Shown: positions 38,445 through 47,491, counted from the stretch's first letter. The stretch: 64,000 nt of DNA from KK5 sp034043675 (GCF_034043675.1 NZ_JAXCLA010000005.1:186001-250000), one strand, 5' to 3'. Notes: generated by a model from the sequence alone, not told the origin. Made by a program: numbers and translations.

Positions 38445-38615
38445 ATGGCATCCAAAGGCGGACGCGAAAAGATCAAGCTGGAGTCCACTGCGGGCACCGG
38501 CCACTTCTACACCACGAACAAGAACAAGAAGACGACGCCCGAAAAGCTCGAATTCATGAAGTTCGATCCCAAGGCACGCAAGCACGTGCTGTACAAGGAA
38601 ATCAAGCTGAAGTAA
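38445..38615 (+). CDS. rpmG: 50S ribosomal protein L33
   Basis: A 56-residue protein, MASKGGREKIKLESTAGTG to KHVLYKEIKLK. It is the cysteine-free form of L33, so it needs no zinc. AAGGAG lies 8 bases before ATG. It follows rpmB in the usual order and is followed by a strong terminator. The gene is short but its sequence is unmistakable. Confidence 0.95.
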   Translation: MASKGGREKIKLESTAGTGHFYTTNKNKKTTPEKLEFMKFDPKARKHVLYKEIKLK

Positions 38616-38636
38616 TCGCCCGGCGATTCATCAGCG

Positions 38637-38671
38637 AAAAACCCGCCATGCGCAAGCAAGGCGGGTTTTTT
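38637..38671. terminator. Terminator of rpmB-rpmG, usable by DUF3016 gene
   Basis: AAAACCCGCC ... GGCGGGTTTTTT with a 12-nt loop, at 38638-38671. Flanking A- and T-tracts make it usable in both directions. Confidence 0.88.
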
Positions 38672-38690
38672 CTTGGCCGCGAAACAAGCG

Positions 38691-39176
38691 CTATTTAGCG
38701 TTTGCGGGTCCGAACTCCTGCTTGAACCAGTTGTCGATCATCCGTTTCTCGTAGCGCAGCGGATCGCCGTCCGAGTACGAATTGAAGCCGGTCATGTAGG
38801 CCAAGTCCCTCAGTCGCGACTCGCCGCGGCGCAACTCCACGCCGTTCTCGCTCACCACGTAGCGGAGCTGGATCGACGGGCCGTCCGCCCTGTCGCGCAG
38901 GATGCGGATGTCCGTGCCATTACGACGCGGCTCCACACGGCCCGCCAGGTCGACGTCGGTGATCTCGATCTTCAGGTCCTTGCCCGGCAGCGTCGTCTCA
39001 CCGACCTTCTGGAAGTGCTTCTGCAGCGCTTCCAGATAGTCATCCTGGCGGCGGAAATTGGCACCCTCGATGTCGATGAACTGATCGGGCTTGACGAAGC
39101 TCACCTCGACGGCAGCACTCACCCAGGCTCCGCTCAGTGCAAGCGTCAGCATGACGACGGTTTTGGCAATCTTCAT
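38691..39176 (-). CDS. DUF3016 family exported protein
   Basis: A 161-residue protein with a signal peptide to about residue 22 (WVSAA). The mature part VEVSFVKPDQFIDIEG and the closing block LAYMTGFNSYSDGDPLRYEKRMIDNWF match the uncharacterised DUF3016 family of proteobacteria. It is likely periplasmic, function unknown. AAGGAG lies eight bases before the ATG at 39176. It follows the desaturase on the same strand, but a terminator separates them. Confidence 0.8.
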   Translation of the reverse strand: MKIAKTVVMLTLALSGAWVSAAVEVSFVKPDQFIDIEGANFRRQDDYLEALQKHFQKVGETTLPGKDLKIEITDVDLAGRVEPRRNGTDIRILRDRADGPSIQLRYVVSENGVELRRGESRLRDLAYMTGFNSYSDGDPLRYEKRMIDNWFKQEFGPANAK

Positions 39177-39227
39177 GACAGGCTCCTTTTCCAATGCGCT
39201 TCTTCCTTGAAGTCTAGGCGCAGCACC

Positions 39228-39258
39228 CAAAAAAAAGACGCCCCGGAGGGCGTCTTTT
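39228..39258 (-). terminator. Terminator of the desaturase gene
   Basis: On the minus strand, AAAAGACGCC-ctccgg-GGCGTCTTTTTTTT. It lies 30 bp after the desaturase stop. Confidence 0.88.
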
Positions 39259-39287
39259 ACTTGCGGCAACAGAGAGTGCAGCCGGGA

Positions 39288-40508
39288 TCAGATCCGCGCA
39301 GCACGCAGGTTCATCGAGAAGCTGCGCAGCTCGGCGATGCCGCTCTCCTCGGCGCGGCGGCACCAGGCCTGCAGGTCGGCCACCAGTTGCTCGGCGGAGA
39401 CGTTCGTGCGAGTCCACAGCTGGCGCAGCTCTTCGCGCATGGTCACCAGCTTGTCCAGCACCGGGCTGTCGGCGCGGGCGCCGGCCATGTGCGGATGCTG
39501 GTCGGCCGGAATGTTCTCGACATCGCGGTGCAGCCAGCGCTGGGCGGCCTTGAACTGCGCCCACTTGGCGGCGTTCTGCTCCTTCTGCTCCTTCATGCGA
39601 GCCAGTTCGGCGGCGCAGGCGGACTTCAGGTTGCGGCCATAGGCGGCCATCAGCTCGTAGCGGTTGGCGATGATCGCCTCCAGCGTTTCCTTGTCGGCCG
39701 GCTTGACCTCGCCCTGGACCAGCTTGGGCACCGTCTTGCGAACCTTGGCCCAGCCCAGCATCTCGAACAGGCGGATGTAGCCCCAGCCGATGTCGAACTC
39801 GTACGGCTTGACCGAGAACTTGGCCGAGGTCGGGTAGGTGTGATGGTTGTTGTGCAACTCTTCGCCGCCGATCCAGAAGGCCCACGGCGAGACGTTGCGC
39901 GAAGCGTCCGGCGCTTCGAAGTTGCGGTAGCCCCAGTAGTGGCCGATGCCGTTGATCACGCCGGTCGCCCAGACCGGGATCCAGGCCATCTGGATCGCCC
40001 AGATCGTCAGGCCGATCGAGCCGAACAGCGCCAGGTTGATGATCATCATCAGGCCCACGCCCTGCCAGGAATAGCGGCTGTACAGGTTGCGCTCGATCCA
40101 GTCGTCGGGCGTGCCGACACCGAACTTCTTCAGCGTCTCTTCGTTGCCGGCCTCGGCGCGATACAACTCGACGCCGGTCAGCAGCAGGGCCTTCAGGCCG
40201 CGCGTCTGCGGGCTGTGCGGATCGTCCTCGGTCTCGCACTTGGCGTGGTGCTTGCGGTGCACGGCGACGAATTCCTTCGTCACCATGCCGGTCGTCAGCC
40301 ACAACCAGAAGCGGAAGAAGTGCGACGGGATGGGTCCCAGGTCCAGCGCGCGGTGCGCTTGCGCACGGTGCAGGAAGATCGTCACGCCGAGGATCGTGAA
40401 ATGCGTCATGACCAGCGTGTAGGCCACGATTTGCCAGGCGCTGGCATCGGCCAGGCCGGAGCCCAGCCACTGCACCAAGGCATCACGAACGGTCGTCAGG
40501 AGGTCCAT
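39288..40508 (-). CDS. Acyl-CoA/fatty acid delta-9 desaturase family protein
   Basis: A 406-residue membrane di-iron desaturase that would introduce a cis double bond into acyl chains to tune membrane fluidity. The three His boxes are HRAQAH (47-52), HRKHH (84-88) and EELHNNHH. Four membrane helices lie in two pairs. The C-terminal 150 residues are an extra helical, charged region beyond the catalytic core, as in other betaproteobacterial desaturases. The 151-bp upstream region has TACAAT and a small hairpin next to the start. Confidence 0.9.
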   Translation of the reverse strand: MDLLTTVRDALVQWLGSGLADASAWQIVAYTLVMTHFTILGVTIFLHRAQAHRALDLGPIPSHFFRFWLWLTTGMVTKEFVAVHRKHHAKCETEDDPHSPQTRGLKALLLTGVELYRAEAGNEETLKKFGVGTPDDWIERNLYSRYSWQGVGLMMIINLALFGSIGLTIWAIQMAWIPVWATGVINGIGHYWGYRNFEAPDASRNVSPWAFWIGGEELHNNHHTYPTSAKFSVKPYEFDIGWGYIRLFEMLGWAKVRKTVPKLVQGEVKPADKETLEAIIANRYELMAAYGRNLKSACAAELARMKEQKEQNAAKWAQFKAAQRWLHRDVENIPADQHPHMAGARADSPVLDKLVTMREELRQLWTRTNVSAEQLVADLQAWCRRAEESGIAELRSFSMNLRAARI

Positions 40509-40518
40509 GCGGTCTTTC

Positions 40519-40565
40519 TGCCCAGCTTCTGGGCACCAATTTGGGTAAAAACGCCTGGGATTGTA
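40519..40565 (-). promoter_or_regulatory. Desaturase promoter (-10 TACAAT) and start-proximal hairpin
   Basis: TACAAT at 40560-40565 on the minus strand is a good -10. A short hairpin GCCCAG-aag-CTGGGC (40519-40533) ends ten bases before the ATG and may limit ribosome access, which could matter for a temperature-controlled gene. This is inference. Confidence 0.4.
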
Positions 40566-40659
40566 GGCGATCCACCCAGGAACACCGACGCAAAAGTCGC
40601 GCCGGACTGAGCTTTATCAAGCGATTGGGGCTCTTGTGAAGCCTTCGCCTCGAATTGAC

Positions 40660-41919
40660 CTAAGTTCGCTCCCACACGGCGGCAAAGAAGCCGTCCGTCT
40701 GGTGCCGATGCGGCCACAGCCGCAGATAGCCGTTCTCGGTCAGGCTCTCGGCCTGCTCGACATGGGCCTTGGCCAGCGCCTCGTCGGCCGGCACCAGCTT
40801 GAACGCCGGGTGGGCCGCCGCGAAAGCCTCAGCCACCTGTTCGTTCTCCGCGTCGAGCAGGCTGCAGGTGGCGTAGACCAGCCGGCCTCCCGGCTTCACA
40901 AGCCGCGCGGCACTGGCCAGGATCGCGCCCTGCTTGACCTGCAATTCCCCTATACCTTGGAGCGACTGGCGCCACTTCAAGTCCGGATTGCGGCGCAGCG
41001 TACCCAGGCCCGAGCACGGCGCATCGACCAGCACGCGGTCGATCTTGCCGGCCAGGCGCTTGACCCGATCGTCCCGCTCATGGGCGATCTGGGCCGGATA
41101 GACGTTGGAAAGCCCACTGCGCGCCAGCCGCGGCTTCAGCGCCGCCAGCCGGTGGCCGGAGATGTCGAAGGCGTAGAGCCGGCCGGTATTGCGCATCGCC
41201 GCGCCGATCGCCAAGGTCTTGCCGCCGGCGCCGGAGCAGAAGTCGACGACCATCTCGCCGCGCTTGGCATCCAGCAGCAGCGCCAGCAACTGGCTGCCCT
41301 CGTCCTGCACTTCGACCGCACCGCTGGTGAAGACCTCCAGCTTTTGCAGCGCCGGCTTGCCCTGCACGCGCAGGCCCAGCGGCGAATACGGCGTCGCCTC
41401 CGCCTCGACCTTGGCGGCCACCAGCGCCGCCTGCGCGTCCTCGCGCTTGGCCTTCAGCGTGTTGACGCGCAGATCCAGCGGCGCGGCCTCGTTCATGCTG
41501 TCGGCCAGCTGCCAGAACTCGGCCTCGCCGAGGCGCTGCTGCAGGGGCTCGGCCAGCCATTCGGGCAGGTTGTGGCGAAACCGCGCGGGCAGATGCGCGC
41601 GATCGATCTTCTGCACCTGCTCCAGCCAGATCTTTTCCTTGTCGTTGAGCGCGCCACGCAGGAAGGCCTGGTCGCCCTGCCAGCCCAGCATCGCCAGGCG
41701 CCGCTCGAGCGGGCCGCTGCCGGATTCGGCCAGGTTTTTCAGCAACGGCCGCAAACGCAGCACGGCATAGGTGGTTTCGGCCAGCACATGGCGTTCGCGC
41801 TGGCCGAGGTTCTTGTTCTTGCGGAAAAAGCTGGAGACGACGCTGTCGGCCGGCGAGTCCAGCAGCAGCACGTCGCGCAGCAGTTGGGCGGTCAGTTCGA
41901 GGAGAGCATTAGGGTGCAT
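40660..41919 (-). CDS. RsmB-family rRNA (cytosine-C5) methyltransferase
   Basis: A 419-residue SAM-dependent RNA m5C methyltransferase. The N-terminus has an RsmB-like RNA-binding region (NLGQRERHVLAETTYAVLR), then the catalytic domain with SAM loop VVDFCSGAGGKTLAIG and the two family cysteines in VDAPCSGLGTLRRNPDLKW and LVYATCSLLDAENE. It most likely methylates 16S rRNA, as RsmB methylates C967; the N-terminal NusB-like domain is somewhat shorter than in E. coli RsmB. It follows the permease gene on the same strand, 43 bp apart. Confidence 0.9.
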   Translation of the reverse strand: MHPNALLELTAQLLRDVLLLDSPADSVVSSFFRKNKNLGQRERHVLAETTYAVLRLRPLLKNLAESGSGPLERRLAMLGWQGDQAFLRGALNDKEKIWLEQVQKIDRAHLPARFRHNLPEWLAEPLQQRLGEAEFWQLADSMNEAAPLDLRVNTLKAKREDAQAALVAAKVEAEATPYSPLGLRVQGKPALQKLEVFTSGAVEVQDEGSQLLALLLDAKRGEMVVDFCSGAGGKTLAIGAAMRNTGRLYAFDISGHRLAALKPRLARSGLSNVYPAQIAHERDDRVKRLAGKIDRVLVDAPCSGLGTLRRNPDLKWRQSLQGIGELQVKQGAILASAARLVKPGGRLVYATCSLLDAENEQVAEAFAAAHPAFKLVPADEALAKAHVEQAESLTENGYLRLWPHRHQTDGFFAAVWERT

Positions 41920-41962
41920 GGGGCGGGATTATCCCAGGCACCCCGCCCGCTCGAAATCAAGG

Positions 41963-43453
41963 TCAATGCGCATCGGCGTGCTGCGAGGCCGCGATGATCG
42001 CCTGCTCGTCCAGTTTCGCGCCGTTCAGGAACAGGTTCAGCAGCACCGCGCTGAGCGAGGTCAGCAGGATGCCGGACTCGACCAAGGTCGACAGGCTGTG
42101 CGGCATCCACTGCTTGAAGTTCGGTGCGATCAGCGGGATCATGCCGATCCCGATCGACACGGCGACGATCATCGCGTTGTGGCGATTGGTCTTGAAATCG
42201 ACGCCGGACAGGATGCGGATGCCGGTCGCGGCCACCATGCCGAACATCACGATGCCGGCCCCACCCAGCACCACCGTCGGCAGCGATTCGACCAGCGCCG
42301 CCATCTTCGGCAACAGGCCCAGCACGAGCAGGATCAAGCCGCCGGCCACGCAGACGAAACGGCTCTTCACGCCGGTGACCGCCACCAACCCGACGTTCTG
42401 CGAGAAGCTCGTGTACGGGAAGGTGTTGAAGATGCCGCCGATCAAGGTGCCCAGGCCGTCGGTGCGCAGGCCGCGCGCCAGGTCCGGCTGCGTTAGCTGA
42501 CGATCCGTCATCTCGCCGAGTGCGAGGAACATGCCGGTCGATTCAATCATCACGACGAGCATCACCAGCGACATCGTGAGGATCAGCACCGGGTCGAACT
42601 GCGGCATGCCGAAGTGGAAGGGCATCACCACCTCGAACCAGGCCGCCTTGCCGACCTTCTCGAAGCTCATCAGGCCCAGCGCCGCGGCTACCACCGCGCC
42701 GATGACGATGCCCAGCAACACTGAAATATTGGCGACGAAGCCCTTCGCGTACTTGCAGATCCCCAGGATAGCCACCAGCACCAGCGCCGCCACGCCCACG
42801 CCGGTCAGGTCGGCATAACGCGGATTCGGGACGGTGGGCAGGATCGAGAAGCCCTTCGGCACCGGCGGCAGCGCACTGCCCGGCGCACTGACCGCCGCCA
42901 GCCATTTCGCATGAGCCGGATCGACGATGGACGGCGCCGTCGGCCCGAACGGGTTGCCGAAGATCCAGTTGATGCCCACGCGCATCAGGCTGATGCCGAT
43001 GACGGCGATGATCGTGCCGGTCACCACCGGCGGGAAGAAGCGCAGCATCCGGCTGACCAGCGGCGCGACGAGGATAGACACGACACCGGCGCCGATGATC
43101 GAGCCGAACAGCAGCGGCGCACCCTCCGGCCCCGGGTTCGCATTGGCGATCGCGATCATCGGTGCCACCGACGCGAAGGTCACACCCATCATCACCGGCA
43201 GCCGCACGCCGAACCACTGCGTGGCGCCAAGCGCCTGGATCAAGGTGACGAGGCCGCAGCAGAACAGGTCGGCCGAGATCAGCAGCGCCACGTCCTCCGG
43301 GCTCAGCTTCAGCGCGCGGCCGATGATCAGCGGCACGGCCACCGCGCCGGCGTACATCACCAGCACGTGCTGCAGGCCCAGCGCCAGCAGCTTGCCCGAC
43401 GGCAGCCACTCGTCGACCGGGTGCACGGGCTTCAGGGGAACGGGTGCATTCAT
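41963..43453 (-). CDS. NCS2 purine (xanthine/uracil-type) permease
   Basis: A 496-residue nucleobase:proton symporter with about 14 membrane segments. Family motifs are VESTGMFLALGEMTDR (helix 8 acid) and FNTFPYTSFSQNVGLVAVTGVKSR (helix 10 NCS2 signature, here with QNVG). It resembles xanthine permeases more than UraA by length and motif. The start MNAPVPLKP at 43453 has GGAGG eleven bases upstream; the upstream frame lacks a site. It is divergent from a LysR regulator that probably controls it. Confidence 0.88.
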   Translation of the reverse strand: MNAPVPLKPVHPVDEWLPSGKLLALGLQHVLVMYAGAVAVPLIIGRALKLSPEDVALLISADLFCCGLVTLIQALGATQWFGVRLPVMMGVTFASVAPMIAIANANPGPEGAPLLFGSIIGAGVVSILVAPLVSRMLRFFPPVVTGTIIAVIGISLMRVGINWIFGNPFGPTAPSIVDPAHAKWLAAVSAPGSALPPVPKGFSILPTVPNPRYADLTGVGVAALVLVAILGICKYAKGFVANISVLLGIVIGAVVAAALGLMSFEKVGKAAWFEVVMPFHFGMPQFDPVLILTMSLVMLVVMIESTGMFLALGEMTDRQLTQPDLARGLRTDGLGTLIGGIFNTFPYTSFSQNVGLVAVTGVKSRFVCVAGGLILLVLGLLPKMAALVESLPTVVLGGAGIVMFGMVAATGIRILSGVDFKTNRHNAMIVAVSIGIGMIPLIAPNFKQWMPHSLSTLVESGILLTSLSAVLLNLFLNGAKLDEQAIIAASQHADAH

Positions 43454-43520
43454 GCTGTCTCGAGCCTCCGGGGAAATCGGCATGACCGTTTGGTGACCGG
43501 CAGAGCGTAGGCGCTCCTGG

Positions 43521-43558
43521 CTGATCGATAAAGCGGGAGAATCAGATAAATACATCAG
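43521..43558. promoter_or_regulatory. Candidate LysR operator, permease/LysR intergenic region
   Basis: CTGAT (43521-43525) and ATCAG (43541-43545) form a dyad with 15 bp between, and a further ATCAG lies at 43554-43558, just before the LysR start. Repeated half-sites suit a LysR tetramer, but the arms are only 5 bp. Confidence 0.3.
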
Positions 43559-43566
43559 GGATTTCG

Positions 43567-44475
43567 ATGAAACCATCGATGACCGAGCTGCGCGCCTTCG
43601 CCACCGTCGCGGAGACGGGCCACTTCACCCGCGCGGCCGAGCAACTGGGCCTGTCGCAATCGGCGCTGAGCGCGGCGATCGTCAAGCTGGAGAAGCTGAT
43701 GGGCACGCGGCTGTTCGACCGCCACACCCGCACCTGCCGGCCGACCGATGCCGGCGTCGCACTGCTGCCCGCCACGCTCCGGCTGCTGGCCGACTGGGAT
43801 CAGCTGCTGGCCAGCGGCCGGGACTTCGCCGCGAACGCGCGCGGCCGTGTCGACGTGGCCGCGCCGAATGCCCAGTGCGCGCTGCTGCTGCCGCCGGTGA
43901 TCAAGGCCTTCCGCGCCGCGCACCCGAACGTGCGGCTGGTGCTGCACGACGTGCCCGAGCACGAGGTCCATGCGCTGGTGCGCAAGGGCACGGCCGACCT
44001 CGGCATCGCCACACAGACCGATGCCCGCGCCGACCTGCTGCTGACGCCGCTGGCCACCGACCAGTTCATCGTCGCGATGAGCCCCGAGCACCGGCTGGCT
44101 TCGCGCCGCGCGCTGGAGTGGTCGCAGCTGGCGCGCGAGCCGGTCATCGGCTACCTGCCCGGCAATCCGGTTCGCCATCTGCTCGACGAGAAGCTGGCGG
44201 AGCGCGGCATCAAGCTCGATTACGTCCACGAGGTCGCCCTGCCCTGGACGGCCATCGGCCTGGCGCGTGAAGGCCTGGGCGTGGCCGTCGTCACGATGGC
44301 GCTGCGCCCGCTGGCCGCCTGGCACGGGCTGGCGGTGCTGCCGGTGTCGCGCCCGCAACTCGCCCGCACGCTGGGCCTGCTGCGGGCGCCGGGCAACACG
44401 CTGTCGCCGGCTGCGGCGGCCTTCCGCGAATGCCTGCTGGGCCGGCCTCAGCCGGCGACCGCAGGCATTCGCTAG
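43567..44475 (+). CDS. LysR-family transcriptional regulator
   Basis: A 302-residue regulator. Residues 3-62 are the winged helix (TELRAFATVAETGHFTRAAEQLGLSQSALSAAIVKLE, only partly quoted families aside); the remainder is the two-lobed effector-binding domain. It is divergent from the purine permease with 113 bp between, the classical layout for control of that gene. The effector is probably a purine or a breakdown product, which is inference. The last codons overlap the candidate -10 (TAGGAT) of the DUF1653 gene. Confidence 0.9.
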   Translation: MKPSMTELRAFATVAETGHFTRAAEQLGLSQSALSAAIVKLEKLMGTRLFDRHTRTCRPTDAGVALLPATLRLLADWDQLLASGRDFAANARGRVDVAAPNAQCALLLPPVIKAFRAAHPNVRLVLHDVPEHEVHALVRKGTADLGIATQTDARADLLLTPLATDQFIVAMSPEHRLASRRALEWSQLAREPVIGYLPGNPVRHLLDEKLAERGIKLDYVHEVALPWTAIGLAREGLGVAVVTMALRPLAAWHGLAVLPVSRPQLARTLGLLRAPGNTLSPAAAAFRECLLGRPQPATAGIR

Positions 44476-44485
44476 GATCCGACCC

Positions 44486-44719
44486 ATGAATTCAGACCTG
44501 CCCCCGCTTCCCGACACGCCGCCCGGCCGCTACCGCCACTACAAAGGCGGCGAGTACGAAGTCATCGGCTGCGCCCGCCACAGCGAGACGCTGGAGCCAG
44601 TGGTCGTCTACCGGCCGCTCTATAACGACAGCGGCCTGTGGGTCCGCCCGCACGCGATGTTCTTCGGCACGCTGGAAGTCGACGGACGCACGGTGCAACG
44701 CTTCGCCAAGTCCCCATGA
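44486..44719 (+). CDS. DUF1653 family protein
   Basis: A 77-residue cytosolic protein. PPGRYRHYKGGEYEVIGCAR, the spaced ETLEPVVVYRPLY and the WVRP/MFFGTLEVDG blocks are typical of DUF1653, a small beta-rich family of unknown function. TAGGAT seven bases before ATG and the absence of a Shine-Dalgarno suggest a leaderless start. The stop overlaps the start of the DUF1345 gene by ATGA, so the two are translated together. Confidence 0.85.
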   Translation: MNSDLPPLPDTPPGRYRHYKGGEYEVIGCARHSETLEPVVVYRPLYNDSGLWVRPHAMFFGTLEVDGRTVQRFAKSP

Positions 44720-45381
44720 GCCTGCTGCGTTCGCTGCGTCACCGCCCGCGCCTGATCTGTTCGATCGCGCTGGCATTGGTCCTGCCCTGGCTGCTGCCGG
44801 ATTCCGTACCTGCACCGACGCGAGCCCTGATCGGCTGGGACGCCGGGGTCTGGCTCTACCTCGCGCTGCTGCTGCAGATGATGTTCAAGGAGAACGGCAG
44901 TTCGCACCTGCAGCGTACGGCGCAGGCGAATGCCGACAGCATGTGGGCCGTGCTGATGGTCGCCACGCTGGGCGCGACGGCCAGCCTCGTCGCGGTGGCG
45001 CTGGAGCAGTCGCAGGTCAAGCAGGGCCTCGGCACGCTGCACGGCCTGCCCTACCTGGTGCTGGTGATCAGCACGGTGGTCGGTTCCTGGCTGCTGCTGC
45101 CGGTGGAGTTCGCGCTGGCCTATGCCGGCATCTACCACCAGGACAGCGCGAAGGGCACGGAGCCGCACGGCCTGGAGTTCCCCGGCCAGGACGATCACCC
45201 GGATTACCTGGACTTCATGTACTTCGCGATCACGCTGGCCGCCACCTCGCAGACCTCGGACGTGGCCGTCAGCTCGCGGCCAATGCGCCGCCTGGTGCTG
45301 ATCCACGCGGGGCTGTCTTTCGTCTTCAACACCTGCGTGCTGGCGCTGACGATCAATATCCTGGCCGGCCTGATCAGCTGA
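44716..45381 (+). CDS. DUF1345 family membrane protein
   Basis: A 221-residue inner-membrane protein with about five hydrophobic helices. The family block DFMYFAITLAATSQTSDVAVSS, with the following RRLVLIHAGLSFVFNT, identifies DUF1345, predicted membrane proteins whose ending resembles the pore-helix region of ion channels. Function unknown. It overlaps DUF1653 upstream and by 8 bp the convergent purN. Confidence 0.85.
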   Translation: MSLLRSLRHRPRLICSIALALVLPWLLPDSVPAPTRALIGWDAGVWLYLALLLQMMFKENGSSHLQRTAQANADSMWAVLMVATLGATASLVAVALEQSQVKQGLGTLHGLPYLVLVISTVVGSWLLLPVEFALAYAGIYHQDSAKGTEPHGLEFPGQDDHPDYLDFMYFAITLAATSQTSDVAVSSRPMRRLVLIHAGLSFVFNTCVLALTINILAGLIS

Positions 45382-46006
45382 AGAAGGCCTGCGATTCGCC
45401 GCCGGTGTGGCGCACGACGCCACCGGCATCGATGGCAAGTTGACCCTCGACGAACCAGCGCACCGCGCTCGGGTACATCCGGTGCTCCAGCTTCAGAATG
45501 CGCGCCGACAGGCTCGCCTCGTCGTCGCCCGGCAGGACGGGCACGACCGCCTGCGCGACGATCGCACCATGGTCCAGCTCGGCGGTGACGAAGTGCACCG
45601 TCGCCCCGGCGAGCTTGCAGCCTGCCTCCAGCGCACGCCGATGCGTGTGCAGACCGGTGAAGGCCGGCAGCAGCGAGGGGTGGATGTTGAGCATCCGGCC
45701 GGCGTAGTGCGCGGTGAAGCCGGGCGTGAGGATCCGCATGAAGCCGGCCAGCACGAGGAGGTCGGGCGCGTAGCCGTCGATCGTGCGCTGCAGCTCGGCA
45801 TCGAAGGCCTCGCGGCTCTCGAAAGCCTGGTGATCGACCACGGCGGTAGCGATGCCGTGCTCCTGCGCGAAAGTCAGGCCCTCGGCGCTGGGCCGGTTGC
45901 TGACCACCGCGGCGATCCTGGCCGGCCAAGCTTCGGCCGCACAGGCCTTCACGATGGCCTCCATATTGGAGCCCCGCCCCGAGACCAGGATCACTACGCT
46001 TTTCAT
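45374..46006 (-). CDS. purN: Phosphoribosylglycinamide formyltransferase
   Basis: Transfers a formyl group from 10-formyl-THF to GAR, step 3 of purine synthesis. It has 210 residues. VILVSGRGSNMEAIV binds the phosphate; N-x-H-x-S-L-L-P (LNIHPSLLPAFTG) and HFVTAELDHGAIVAQ hold the catalytic Asn, His and Asp. The start at 46006 leaves only 29 bp to the divergent trpS. TACACT eight bases before ATG may be its -10, without a Shine-Dalgarno. Confidence 0.95.
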   Translation of the reverse strand: MKSVVILVSGRGSNMEAIVKACAAEAWPARIAAVVSNRPSAEGLTFAQEHGIATAVVDHQAFESREAFDAELQRTIDGYAPDLLVLAGFMRILTPGFTAHYAGRMLNIHPSLLPAFTGLHTHRRALEAGCKLAGATVHFVTAELDHGAIVAQAVVPVLPGDDEASLSARILKLEHRMYPSAVRWFVEGQLAIDAGGVVRHTGGESQAFFS

Positions 46007-46035
46007 CGGGCGGCAGTGTAACAATCGCCCTCCCC
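46007..46035. promoter_or_regulatory. 29-bp divergent purN/trpS promoter region
   Basis: The whole space between the two start codons is 29 bp. It contains AGTGTAACAAT, which read forward offers AACAAT ten bases before trpS, and in reverse TACACT eight bases before purN. The two -10 elements overlap, and each -35 must lie inside the opposite gene. Confidence 0.5.
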
Positions 46036-47043
46036 ATGAAGATCCAATCCCGCGCCACTCCTCGCGTCCTCTCCGGCATGCGCCCCACCGGCGCACTGCA
46101 CCTCGGCCACTACCACGGCGCGCTGAAGAACTGGGTGCGCCTGCAGAGCACGCACGACTGCTTCTTCTTCGTCGCCGACTGGCATGCGCTGAGCACTCAG
46201 CACGAGCGCCGCGACGACCTGGAGAAGAACGTCTACGACATGGTCGTCGACTGGCTGGCCGCCGGCATCGACCCCGAGCAGGCCACGCTCTTCATCCAGA
46301 GCCGCATGCCCGAGCACGCCGAGCTGTTCACGCTGCTGGCGATGAGCACGCCCACCGCCTGGCTCGAACGCACCCCCAGCTACAAGGCGCAGACCGAGGC
46401 AGACCGCGAGCCGGCCACCTTCGGTTTCCTCGGCTACCCGTTGCTGCAGGCCGCCGACATCCTGATCTACAAGGCCGGCTTCGTGCCGGTCGGCGAGGAC
46501 CAGGCCGCGCACGTGGAGGTCACGCGCGAGGTCGCGCGCCGCTTCAACCGGATCTACGGTGCCGGGCAACCCATCCTGCCCGAGCCGCAGGAACTGCTGA
46601 CCGAAACCTCGCGCCTGCCCGGCCTGGACGGCCGCAAGATGAGCAAGAGCTATGGCAACGGGATCGCGATGCGCGACACGCCCGAAGCCACCGCCGAAAA
46701 GATCCGCACGATGCCCACCGACCCGCAGCGCGTGCGCCGCAGCGACGCCGGCGATCCGGCGCGCTGCCCGGTCTGGCCGCTGCACCAGCTCTACACCGAC
46801 GAGGCGACGCGCCTCCAGCTCGATGAGGGTTGCAGGACCGCCGGCATCGGCTGCCTGGACTGCAAGCAGCCGCTGATCGAGGCGATCCAGCGCGAGCAGG
46901 CACCCTGGCGCGAGCGTGCCGACGAGTACCTGAACAACCCGAAGCAGGTGCACTGGATCGTCGAAGTGGGCACCGAGCGCGCCCGCGCCGTCGCCCGCAA
47001 GACACTGCGCGAGGTGCGCAGCGCCATGGGCCTGAACTACTGA
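46036..47043 (+). CDS. trpS: Tryptophanyl-tRNA synthetase
   Basis: Charges tRNA-Trp. It has 335 residues, typical of bacterial TrpRS. The class I HIGH motif is H22-L-G-H25 (TGALHLGHYHG) and KMSKS begins at K201 (GRKMSKSYGN). ATG at 46036 lacks a Shine-Dalgarno and is only ten bases after AACAAT. The DUF3717-DUF1289 gene follows 10 bp later and a MATE transporter after that, in one transcription unit. Confidence 0.96.
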   Translation: MKIQSRATPRVLSGMRPTGALHLGHYHGALKNWVRLQSTHDCFFFVADWHALSTQHERRDDLEKNVYDMVVDWLAAGIDPEQATLFIQSRMPEHAELFTLLAMSTPTAWLERTPSYKAQTEADREPATFGFLGYPLLQAADILIYKAGFVPVGEDQAAHVEVTREVARRFNRIYGAGQPILPEPQELLTETSRLPGLDGRKMSKSYGNGIAMRDTPEATAEKIRTMPTDPQRVRRSDAGDPARCPVWPLHQLYTDEATRLQLDEGCRTAGIGCLDCKQPLIEAIQREQAPWRERADEYLNNPKQVHWIVEVGTERARAVARKTLREVRSAMGLNY

Positions 47044-47053
47044 GCGGCAAGAG

Positions 47054-47491
47054 ATGGCCGGCATCCACATCACCGACATCGAAGCCGCCATCAACTGGTG
47101 GCGCGCGAAGAAGCCTTCGCCCGACGGCGTCAGCGCCTGCGCCGAGGTGCGCGCGCTGGCGACCGTCTACGCGCTGATGGTTTACTACCGCGAAAGCGAG
47201 TGCGACGAGGACTCGATGCCCGCCGTCGCCAAGGACGCCTGGCTCGGCTGGTACGAGAGCACGCCCGACGCGCCCTGCATCGCGATCTGCTCGACCAGCC
47301 AGGGCGACGAAATCTGCAAGGGCTGCGGACGCACCTTCGACGAGGTGCAGAACTGGCCCGTGATGACACCGGCCGAGAAACGCGTCACCTGGCACCGCAT
47401 CTCGATCGAGGCCACCGCCTGGCGCTTCAACCGCTATGCGGAGCGGGCGCGCGAGTCCACTGGCGTCGATCATCCGCAAGACCCGCGTTGA
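47054..47491 (+). CDS. DUF3717-DUF1289 two-domain protein
   Basis: A 145-residue protein of two small domains. Residues 1-70 (ITDIEAAINWWRAKKPS ... AWLGWYES) match DUF3717, and residues 75-130 carry the Cys-rich DUF1289 block PCIAICSTSQGDEICKGCGR, where four cysteines (PC, IC, IC, GC) could bind zinc. Each family is of unknown function and each occurs alone in other bacteria. The next gene starts at a TTG that overlaps this stop. Confidence 0.85.
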   Translation: MAGIHITDIEAAINWWRAKKPSPDGVSACAEVRALATVYALMVYYRESECDEDSMPAVAKDAWLGWYESTPDAPCIAICSTSQGDEICKGCGRTFDEVQNWPVMTPAEKRVTWHRISIEATAWRFNRYAERARESTGVDHPQDPR

